Shown: positions 43,377 through 50,079 of the stretch, in pieces
Layout of the letters: each line of letters opens with the position of its first letter
Position numbering within the stretch: position 1 is the first letter of the stretch
NCBI GenBank assembly: GCA_947165485.1
Contig: CAMVAP010000002.1
Coordinates: forward strand, 1-64,000
DNA: 64,000 nucleotides
Reading direction: 5' to 3'
Source of the DNA: an uncultured Prevotellaceae bacterium
Lineage (GTDB): Bacteria > Bacteroidota > Bacteroidia > Bacteroidales > Muribaculaceae
Program-made: the position numbers and the translations under genes
Notes under the pieces: model-generated
The model's input: the letters and a program-made list of their open reading frames with translations, nothing else
Told to the model about the DNA's origin: nothing
The model's database searches: none

Positions 43377-45269
43377 ATGAATAACACATTATATAATAAT
43401 ATAGAGCGCATCCTGGCCGAGAATGACCGGCGCAAGGCAGCGCTTGACGATGGTGATGCCTACGACCCGTTGACGGGCGTGGAATGCTGGGGTGATAGAA
43501 CCCTGGCGGCTGGTTGCCTGGTGCCGCGTGCCGTGCTCGACCGTTATCCCCAATACGGCCAACTGCCCCGTCTGGAACAGGAAAAGGCGCGCATCACTGA
43601 GGACTTTGAATTCTGGTGCGCACGCTGCGTCAAGATCCGGGACAAGATGAATGCGCGCGTCGTGCCCTTTGTGCTCAACCGTCCCCAGCGCCGGCTGCTG
43701 GGTGTGATGGAGGCACAGCGTGTGGCGGGCCGCCCGGTGAGGGTCATTCTCCTGAAGGCGCGCCAGTGGGGCGGCTCCACACTGGTGCAGATGTACATGG
43801 CCTGGATGCAGCTGGTGCGCCACAAGGGGATGAACAGCCTCATCTGCGGCCACAAGCAGGCCACGAGCAAGAGCATCAAGCGCATGTATAACTTGTTGTT
43901 GCAACGTTACCCGCCCGAGTTTCTTGAGGACGAGAAAGAGCCCCTGCGTTTCACCAAGCTGGAGGGGCAGCCCAATGTGCAGGAAATCAAGCAACGTGAT
44001 GCCCTGATCATCACCGGCAGTGCCCGTAGCGAGGATGGCGTGAGGGGTTTTGACATCGCGATGGCCCACTTGAGCGAGGTCGCCTTCTGGATGAGCAGCA
44101 CTAGGCATGACCCCGACGATGTGGTGCGCAGCGTGTGTGGCAGCATAGCCCTCAAGCCCGACACCGTGATTGTGCTGGAATCGACTGCCGATGGGGTGGG
44201 GAGCTTCTTTCATGACGAGTGGATGCGTGCCGTGACTGGCCGTAGCGACAAGGTGCCCGTGTTTGTGCCATGGCACGAGATTGGTATCTACAAGAAGGCT
44301 GTTGACGACGTGGAGGCGCTGTGGAAGGGGATGGACAAGTATGAGCGCCAGTTGTGGGAGGACGGTCGCACCCTGGAACAGATCAACTGGTATCACTACA
44401 AGCGGCGCGAATACCGCTCCCACGAGTTGATGATGAGTGAGTACCCTGGATCGGCCAGTGAGGCGTTTGCGACATCGGGCAGTAACCCGTTTGCACGTGA
44501 GCATCTGGACCGCCTGGAGCAGGATTGCCATGTCGAGCCTGTGCTGGTGGGCGATATCCAGGCCGACGGGCAGGAAGGACGCGAGGCCAAGGTCAACATC
44601 CGCTTGGTCAAGGCATCCAACGGACGGCTCAAGGTGTGGGAACTGCCCGAGCGGCGGTCGGCGGTCAAGGTGCGCTATCTCGTGGTCGTGGATGTGGGAG
44701 GCCGTTCAGAGTCCAGCGACTACTCGGTGATTGCCGTGTGGCGGCAGCCAACGCCCGACCGCAAGCGTGCCATTGTCGCCCAGTGGCGCGGTCACATCGA
44801 CCACGACGTGCTGGCCTGGAAAGCGATGCAGCTCGCCAAGTACTACAACGATGCGTTGCTGGTTGTTGAGAGCAACACGCTTACCAACGAGGCCGCGCGC
44901 GCCGGCGAGAGCGATTTCATCATGGAGAAGGTGTATCAGGCGTATGGCAACGTGTATGAGCGCGCGCCCGGCAAGTTGGGTTTCCACACCAATGTCAAGA
45001 CCAAGCGCAAAGCGGTGGCCGAGCTGATCATGGCGCTCAGGGATGGCACCTATCTGGAACGCGACATCGATGCGGTGAACGAGATGCGTGACTATGAGGA
45101 GCGCAATGGCCGCTACGGTGCCCGCCCTGGCAAGCATGACGACATCCTGATGACGCGTGCCATCGGGCTGTGTATCATGAGTGAGCCCCGGGTCAAGCGG
45201 GCCATGGAGTACCATAGCCCCGACAAGTCGATTATCGACGATAGGTGGAGCGCGGAGCCTGTTCGCTGA
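43377..45269 (+). CDS. Phage-type terminase large subunit (TerL) outside a prophage
   Basis: 630 residues with both TerL parts. ATPase: Walker A-like KARQWGGST (about 127-135), Walker B-like IAMAHLSEVAFW (about 227-238) and coupling motif VIVLESTADG (about 264-273). RNase H-fold nuclease: first Asp in YLVVVDVGGRSESSDYSVIAVW (about 450), Glu in LLVVESN, and last Asp pair in GKHDDILMTRAIG (about 600). All expected catalytic acids are present, so it is probably active or recently so. No small terminase, portal, capsid, tail or integrase gene is in the window. Only the 671-residue neighbour accompanies it, between two terminator-like hairpins. Confidence 0.88.
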   Translation: MNNTLYNNIERILAENDRRKAALDDGDAYDPLTGVECWGDRTLAAGCLVPRAVLDRYPQYGQLPRLEQEKARITEDFEFWCARCVKIRDKMNARVVPFVLNRPQRRLLGVMEAQRVAGRPVRVILLKARQWGGSTLVQMYMAWMQLVRHKGMNSLICGHKQATSKSIKRMYNLLLQRYPPEFLEDEKEPLRFTKLEGQPNVQEIKQRDALIITGSARSEDGVRGFDIAMAHLSEVAFWMSSTRHDPDDVVRSVCGSIALKPDTVIVLESTADGVGSFFHDEWMRAVTGRSDKVPVFVPWHEIGIYKKAVDDVEALWKGMDKYERQLWEDGRTLEQINWYHYKRREYRSHELMMSEYPGSASEAFATSGSNPFAREHLDRLEQDCHVEPVLVGDIQADGQEGREAKVNIRLVKASNGRLKVWELPERRSAVKVRYLVVVDVGGRSESSDYSVIAVWRQPTPDRKRAIVAQWRGHIDHDVLAWKAMQLAKYYNDALLVVESNTLTNEAARAGESDFIMEKVYQAYGNVYERAPGKLGFHTNVKTKRKAVAELIMALRDGTYLERDIDAVNEMRDYEERNGRYGARPGKHDDILMTRAIGLCIMSEPRVKRAMEYHSPDKSIIDDRWSAEPVR

Positions 45270-45319
45270 TAGCAGCGACCACGTCAAGGCCCTGCATACT
45301 CTTCTCGATAGGCCCAATC

Positions 45320-45351
45320 AGTGAGCAAGTTAACAACTTGCGAAACTTAAA
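45320..45351 (+). repeat. Palindromic intergenic repeat, copy 3
   Basis: AGTGAGCAAGTTAACAACTT then GCGAAACTTAAA. The hairpin GCAAGTT-AAC-AACTTGC is perfect. The first 15 bases are identical to the copy at 15645. Confidence 0.75.
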
Positions 45352-45363
45352 TAGGCACCAATA

Positions 45364-45398
45364 AAAAACCGCAGGCATTATGCCCGCGGTTTTTTTTG
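45364..45398. terminator. Bidirectional terminator between TerL and the 45421 gene
   Basis: AAAACCGC-A-GGCA and TGCC-C-GCGGTTTT form a stem with one mismatch, flanked by A's on one side and T's on the other. It serves both convergent genes. Confidence 0.85.
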
Positions 45399-45420
45399 AT
45401 TTTTTCAATGAAGCGATTGC

Positions 45421-46404
45421 TTACTTGATCACCTTGCAGGTGTTGGTGGTACCATCGTTGTAGGTGGTCACCTTGATGTTAACGCCCTCGAAGGGAACGT
45501 TGCTCTCCATACCTGCAACGTTGTAGTACTTCACGTTGTTGATGGTCTTCTGGGCCAGGTTCTCAACTACAGCACTGCTACCGTACATAGCAACGCGAAC
45601 ATATTTCTGGAAGCGCTGGGTCTCGTTGTTACCACCAGTGCCATAGATGAAGCGATAATCGTTGGGCTCCCAACCATCGCGAACGGGCTCACGGAGACCG
45701 AACTCGGTGTTGGCAATAATCATGTCAGCAAACTGACCCTGGGGGTTAACCTGGTTCTTGTTCTGCATAAACAGAGCGAACAAGGGAGCGTCGTCCTTCT
45801 TCATGGGACGCTGGTTCTCAGCATAGAAGTCGCGATAAGCCTTGGCGTTCTTGCCAGAGAAGTGGCAGCCATAACCAGCGTTGTTACCACAAACGATGGT
45901 ATAAACGCGATACTCAACACCGTCGATTACCTTACCGTCTTTCTCTTTCCACTCAATGTAAGAAGAAGAGGGCATACGATCGCCAAATTCCTGAGCGATT
46001 TCCTCGCCTTCCTCGTCCTCTTGGGTGGTCAAGATAATCTGCTGAGGCAGATAAATGTCACACTGGAATGAGTTGTAGGTCACCTCGTTATAGAACTCGG
46101 TCTCGCCCTTGTTAGTAGCGATGGGAGCGAGAGCCTGAATCTTTTCATTCAGATAAATCTCATCGTCATCGAGCCAGAACCAGCATTTTTGGGGAGTACC
46201 ATCCTGGAACGAAACGGTGTTGTACTCCTTCATCTCACCATTCAGAGAATACTTGTTGCGTACAAAGAGGTGGTCGTTAGTGGTCTGACCAATCATAGCG
46301 GGAGAACCGTCGGAAAGAACTGCCCACTCGCCTGTCGTAACATCAGCCATAGCAGCCATGCTCATTGATGCAGCGGCAAAAAGAAGTAAATTTTTAATCT
46401 TCAT
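45421..46404 (-). CDS. Secreted protein with type IX secretion-like C-terminal domain
   Basis: 327 residues with signal peptide MKIKNLLLFAAASMSMAAMA. The body has no recognised domain; it has short beta-strand-like segments and the sequence NNAGYGCHFSGKNAKAYRDFYAENQRP. The C-terminal 45 residues (VKYYNVAGMESNVPFEG, ending TCKVIK) match in pattern the tails of the 33436 and 55369 proteins: a strand, an AGxE turn, a TTYNDGTT strand and a final K-V-I-K. This suggests the same export route. Base composition is more AT-rich than in neighbouring genes. Confidence 0.78.
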   Translation of the reverse strand: MKIKNLLLFAAASMSMAAMADVTTGEWAVLSDGSPAMIGQTTNDHLFVRNKYSLNGEMKEYNTVSFQDGTPQKCWFWLDDDEIYLNEKIQALAPIATNKGETEFYNEVTYNSFQCDIYLPQQIILTTQEDEEGEEIAQEFGDRMPSSSYIEWKEKDGKVIDGVEYRVYTIVCGNNAGYGCHFSGKNAKAYRDFYAENQRPMKKDDAPLFALFMQNKNQVNPQGQFADMIIANTEFGLREPVRDGWEPNDYRFIYGTGGNNETQRFQKYVRVAMYGSSAVVENLAQKTINNVKYYNVAGMESNVPFEGVNIKVTTYNDGTTNTCKVIK

Positions 46405-46681
46405 AATTAAATGAGTTAAAATGTTAGTAATAATGTTAATTAATATTTTAATTTTCTATGTTTTCTTTATCATTGGGTTTACCCGCTACCCTCGGTGAAG
46501 ATGGTAGTGGGGTGATTTGTATTTAATATATTGAAAATCAAAGAGTTGCGCTTGAAAAGTGCGTTTTCTCCCGCTTTTCAGACTACAATATTACGAACTT
46601 TTTTTGAACTGACAAAATTTTTTTGAAAAATCGCCCAAAAATCTATTAACAATAGGTCACGAGGTGCCTTGCTGGCATGAA
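46405..46681. other. Intergenic region between two minus-strand units
   Basis: 277 nt, AT-rich up to about 46660. Contains the weak promoter at 46586-46616. The GC-rich stretch beyond 46681 is explained by the small gene at 46682-46828. Confidence 0.6.
46586..46616 (-). promoter_or_regulatory. Possible promoter of the 45421 gene
   Basis: On the minus strand TTTG (46616-46613), 19 bp, TAATATTG (46593-46586, one mismatch from TAnnTTTG). Leader of about 175 nt. Confidence 0.45.
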
Positions 46682-46828
46682 TCACCGCTTGATCTTGAAT
46701 GTGGCAGAGGCCAGCCGGGACAGGCGGCGCAGGTTCTTGTACCAGCCGGGTTGGGCGGCAGGCCTGATCTTGTCGATGCGCATTGTCGTGGTGCGCCTGG
46801 TGCCGAAGGTGGGTTTGGTCGGTTTCAT
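46682..46828 (-). CDS. 48-residue highly basic protein, translationally coupled
   Basis: An ATG overlaps the stop of the DUF6048-like gene as ATGA, and the frame runs 48 codons to TGA. The peptide starts MKPTKPTFGTRRTTTMRIDK and ends RRLSRLASATFKIKR. It has about 14 Lys/Arg and only one acidic residue. The GC-rich, codon-like composition stops where the frame stops, in contrast to the AT-rich DNA beyond. Every junction in this four-gene chain is a 4-nt ATGA overlap, which strongly supports real translation. No signal peptide or membrane helix; nucleic-acid or ribosome binding is possible but unproven. Too short to appear in ordinary ORF lists. Confidence 0.62.
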   Translation of the reverse strand: MKPTKPTFGTRRTTTMRIDKIRPAAQPGWYKNLRRLSRLASATFKIKR

Positions 46829-47709
46829 TGTCGTCGAGGGGTTGAAGTGTCATCGCCGGTCTGGCGGTTGCGGCTCATGGGCAAGACGTAGCTGATGCCC
46901 AGCGAGAATCCCAATGAACTTTTCCTGGGTCCATAACCTGGTATGAACCAGGGTCTTGAATGCTCGTTCTTGCCATAGCTGAACAAGCCGTGATACCTGA
47001 TCATCCATCCCATCGACACGCGGTTCCACAACTTGACCTTGAGTCCCAGTCCAGCCTCGCCCCACAGGGCGTGGGAGCGCTGGCCCGTGATGGCCGCTTG
47101 CAGGTGCTCTTGCCAGTAGTGGTTAATGTAGTCGATGTCGGTCACGTCCATCGTGAAGGTGCTGTAACCCAGTCTCAAGCCGATAAGCACCTGATAGTCG
47201 GGGCTGTTCTTGAACAAGAGGTTGTAGTTGGCTCCCACCTTGAAGTAGGGCGACGGTTTGCCCTTGTAGGTGAAGTTCTTGTCGTCGGGTGTGTTCTTGG
47301 CCCATCCCAGTCCTATCTCGACCGTGGGCTGCAAGCGGTTCCACATGTTGAGTGTCGCATTGACATCGGCGCTGGCATAGGTCTGGCCAAAGGCCATGAA
47401 GAGCGGTTCAGCCAGGTTGATGCCTATCGAGAGGTCGGTCAACAGCGGGTAACGCTTATAGGCGCGGCGCAGCGAGTCCTTGCGCGCCTCGGCAATTGCT
47501 GTGGCGGTGTCGCCGGTGATGTATTGCTGGATGATTTTCTCGTCGGTGCCTTTGGGCGGCGGCTTCACCTGGTTGGTCTGGGGCTTGACGGGCGTGACGT
47601 GGCGTTTGTCGGGCTCCTGAGCGTGGAGGGTGAAGGCTGCCATGATCATCGTCATGAGCATCATTCCCTTGATGGCCTGGTCGAGAATATGTGTGAAACG
47701 GATCCTCAT
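46825..47709 (-). CDS. Outer-membrane-type protein, DUF6048-like
   Basis: 294 residues. Signal-type N-terminus (MRIRFTHILDQAIKGMMLMTMIMAAFTLHAQ), a Pro/Lys-rich stretch, then barrel-like strands: DLSIGINLAEPLFMAFGQTYASADV, LQPTVEIGLGWAKN, YFKVGANYNLLF and LGFSLGISYVLPM near the end. The pairing with a DUF6452-like lipoprotein upstream is a recurring arrangement in Bacteroidales and supports the family call, which I make by memory of the pattern. Overlaps its upstream neighbour by 4 nt and the 48-residue gene downstream by 4 nt. Function unknown. Confidence 0.75.
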   Translation of the reverse strand: MRIRFTHILDQAIKGMMLMTMIMAAFTLHAQEPDKRHVTPVKPQTNQVKPPPKGTDEKIIQQYITGDTATAIAEARKDSLRRAYKRYPLLTDLSIGINLAEPLFMAFGQTYASADVNATLNMWNRLQPTVEIGLGWAKNTPDDKNFTYKGKPSPYFKVGANYNLLFKNSPDYQVLIGLRLGYSTFTMDVTDIDYINHYWQEHLQAAITGQRSHALWGEAGLGLKVKLWNRVSMGWMIRYHGLFSYGKNEHSRPWFIPGYGPRKSSLGFSLGISYVLPMSRNRQTGDDTSTPRRQ

Positions 47710-48200
47710 AGCTGGAAATCACTGAAGTAGATGCGCAGGGCGGGTGACTTGGAGTTGGTGACGGTGGTGGTCATCATCACAACCGAGTCGATGCCGTTGC
47801 AGGTGTATTCCACGCGCTTGATGTTGAAGTTGTACATCGCGCCACACTCGATCGAGTGGAAGAACGGCACCGCATCATAGCTGAAGGTCACCGTGTCGTG
47901 CAACACGGCACTGTAACTGCCGTTCTCCACCTGGCGGGAGATGGTGAACGCGGTACTGCCCACGCTGGCACGCAGGGGCAGGTAAATCTCGTTGAGGGTC
48001 GAGGAACTGGCCAGCAGGCTGTCGCCGGGAACATCGAGGCCCATGATGGTCAATCCGCTCACCTGCTGTTGCTTCTCTCCCAGGTAGAAGGTGGCAAGGG
48101 GCAGGCTGCTCACGTTGTCATAGCAGGTGTCATCGCTGCATGAGCCCAGGCATGGCCCCATGACCAGCAACAAGGCGGCTATGTGTAGCAGGCGCTTCAT
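47706..48200 (-). CDS. Lipoprotein, DUF6452-like
   Basis: 164 residues. The lipoprotein signal ends CLGSC (Cys21) and is followed by SDD, an acidic motif that in Bacteroidetes favours export to the cell surface. The remainder is beta-rich with a Cys pair late in the protein (IECGAMYNFNIKRVEYTCNGIDSVVMM) that could form a disulfide. Coupled by 4-nt overlaps to the glycosyltransferase upstream and the DUF6048-like barrel downstream. A lipoprotein plus barrel pair suggests an outer-membrane complex (inference). Confidence 0.76.
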   Translation of the reverse strand: MKRLLHIAALLLVMGPCLGSCSDDTCYDNVSSLPLATFYLGEKQQQVSGLTIMGLDVPGDSLLASSSTLNEIYLPLRASVGSTAFTISRQVENGSYSAVLHDTVTFSYDAVPFFHSIECGAMYNFNIKRVEYTCNGIDSVVMMTTTVTNSKSPALRIYFSDFQL

Positions 48201-49246
48201 GGCTCGTCGATAGAGGCTTTTTTCACCGGTTCAATGATGACTTGGGGCAAGTCGTTGTCGTGGTTGCTCGGTGCGATGGCTTGTGTGCCGATGTCACCGG
48301 TTTCCTCGCCGATCTCATACTGGTTGCGGTCGTTGCTGTGACGGATGACCAGTTCGCCCAGGAATCCCGTGAGGAACAGCTGTGTACCCAGCAGCATCGA
48401 CGTGAGCGCCAGGTAGAAGTAGGGCGAGTCGGTGACCAGCCGGTAACTGTTGCCGCTGTACATGTTATACAGCTTGAGGGCTCCCACCAGGATGACGGCG
48501 ATGAAGCCCAACAGGAACATGAGGCTTCCCAGCAGGCCGAAGAAGTGCATGGGCTTGACGCCAAACTTGGCCTGGAACCAGAGCGTCAACAGGTCCAGAT
48601 AGCCGTTCACAAAGCGGTCGAGGCCAAACTTGGTCGTGCCATACTTGCGGGGACGGTGTTTCACCTCCTTCTCGCCGATGCGGGTGAAGCCGGCATTCTT
48701 GGCCAGGTAGGGCACATAGCGGTGCATGTCGCCATACACCTCGATGTGCTTGACCACCTCCTTGCGGTAGGCCTTGAGGCCGCAGTTGAAGTCGTGCAGG
48801 TTGTGGATGCCGCTCACGCGCCGGGCAGTGGCGTTAAAGAGCTTGGTGGGGATGGTCTTGCTCAGCGGGTCGTAGCGCTTCTTCTTCCAGCCGCTCACCA
48901 GGTCGTAGCCCTCCTGGGTAATCATGCGGTAGAGCGCGGGAATCTCGTCGGGACTGTCCTGCAGGTCGGCGTCCATGGTGATGATGACATTGCCCTGGGC
49001 CCGCTCAAATCCCGTGTTCAACGCTGGTGACTTGCCATAGTTGCGCCTGAAGGAGACCCCCTTCAAGCGATGGTTGCGCTCGTGCAGGCCCTTGATGACT
49101 TGCCACGAGTCGTCGGTGCTGCCGTCGTTGATGAACAGCACCTCGTAGTCAAACCCGTTCTCGTCCATGACGCGCTCGATCCATGCCGCCAACTCGGGCA
49201 AGGACTCGGCTTCGTTGTAAAGCGGTACTACTACTGAAATATCCAT
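48197..49246 (-). CDS. Family 2 glycosyltransferase, polyprenyl-phosphate type (DPM1/GtrB/ArnC-like)
   Basis: 349 residues. GT-A domain with MDISVVVPLYNEAESLPEL at the start, the metal-binding DxD in ITMDADLQDSPDEIP, and GLKAYRKEV. Two C-terminal membrane helices (about 240-265 and 285-310) place it at the inner membrane, as in enzymes that load mannose, glucose or aminoarabinose onto polyprenyl phosphate. It lies downstream of a DUF4199-type gene and heads a coupled chain with two envelope proteins and the 48-residue protein. The sugar cannot be told. Confidence 0.92.
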   Translation of the reverse strand: MDISVVVPLYNEAESLPELAAWIERVMDENGFDYEVLFINDGSTDDSWQVIKGLHERNHRLKGVSFRRNYGKSPALNTGFERAQGNVIITMDADLQDSPDEIPALYRMITQEGYDLVSGWKKKRYDPLSKTIPTKLFNATARRVSGIHNLHDFNCGLKAYRKEVVKHIEVYGDMHRYVPYLAKNAGFTRIGEKEVKHRPRKYGTTKFGLDRFVNGYLDLLTLWFQAKFGVKPMHFFGLLGSLMFLLGFIAVILVGALKLYNMYSGNSYRLVTDSPYFYLALTSMLLGTQLFLTGFLGELVIRHSNDRNQYEIGEETGDIGTQAIAPSNHDNDLPQVIIEPVKKASIDEP

Positions 49247-49331
49247 AAATTCTTCTTCTTTTTACTTCCTTCTTTAATTGTCGTCGTTAATTGTATGGTC
49301 GGGAGGGAGGGGTGGGAATGGCGAGAGGATG

Positions 49332-49877
49332 CTAGGGCTGACGATCGCTGCGCCTCTTGAGCGGGCGACCGGCAATCAGCGCCGTGATGGCGCTGGAAAA
49401 GGAACCGCCACAGGTGACAAACCAGAACATGTTGAACACCATCTCGATGGGGGTGGGTAGCATCTTGTCGTCGATGGCGCGCTGCAACACCTTCACCACG
49501 TCGCTATCCACCGCATGGGGGGCCGCATGGTAGAGTTTGATGAAGGCCTGGGCCTGGTCATAGATAAACGTGGGACGCAGGTATTGCAGCACCAGGAAAA
49601 TGATGAAGCTGGCCACCACAGTGCCCAGGATGAAGAGCAGGATGCCGAGCATCCACAGGCTGGAATAGTCGGTAAAACCGTCATCCTCGATAAACTTGCG
49701 CCGCTGGAAGTAGTACCCCAGCAGTGGCGCGCCCAGCGTCAAGATCATGACGATGAAGCTCAAGGGCGGGAACAGGTCGGCATAGATGACCGCCACGCCG
49801 GCACACGCCAAGTAGATGCCGAAGGGGAGTCCCCACTCGGCTGCGCACTGATAGATGCTTTTTTTCACGTGTTCCAT
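49332..49877 (-). CDS. Membrane protein, DUF4199-type
   Basis: 181 residues from the ATG at 49877 (MEHVKKS). Four membrane helices: about 13-33, 36-55, 72-98 and 142-166. The pattern YADLFPPLSFIVMILTLGAPLLGYYFQRRKF followed by a FTDYSSLWMLGILLFILGTVVASF helix is that of DUF4199 proteins, which in Bacteroidetes are commonly next to a polyprenyl-phosphate glycosyltransferase, as here (85 nt apart). Possibly a flippase or partner for the lipid-linked sugar; function unproven. Confidence 0.83.
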   Translation of the reverse strand: MEHVKKSIYQCAAEWGLPFGIYLACAGVAVIYADLFPPLSFIVMILTLGAPLLGYYFQRRKFIEDDGFTDYSSLWMLGILLFILGTVVASFIIFLVLQYLRPTFIYDQAQAFIKLYHAAPHAVDSDVVKVLQRAIDDKMLPTPIEMVFNMFWFVTCGGSFSSAITALIAGRPLKRRSDRQP

Positions 49878-50012
49878 ATACAAACTGCAAAGTTACAAGA
49901 TTTAATTGGAACGCAGCACCGCTTGACGTTAAAAAATGCAAGTCTGATAGATATCAGGCCGCTCGGGTTTTTAAAAATCGGTGAGCTTGTCCTGAATTTT
50001 CATCGTTTAAAG

Positions 50013-50043
50013 TTTGATTTTTGGAAATATATAATTAAATTTG
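50013..50043 (+). promoter_or_regulatory. Promoter of the hybrid histidine kinase gene
   Basis: TTTG (50013-50016), 19 bp, TAAATTTG (50036-50043): full consensus. Transcription would start near 50050. Confidence 0.72.
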
Positions 50044-50079
50044 TGGCTTTGTTCAATATTTATGAATGTCGATGTTTGC

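Noticed and set aside
41349-45269. Active prophage
   Set aside because: Only TerL and one unknown protein are present; no integrase, attachment-site duplication, structural or lysis genes were found in the flanks.
46664-46895. Plus-strand frames of 72-75 codons
   Set aside because: They are complements of the 48-residue coupled gene and the end of the DUF6048-like gene; their translations are Gly/Arg-rich without signals.
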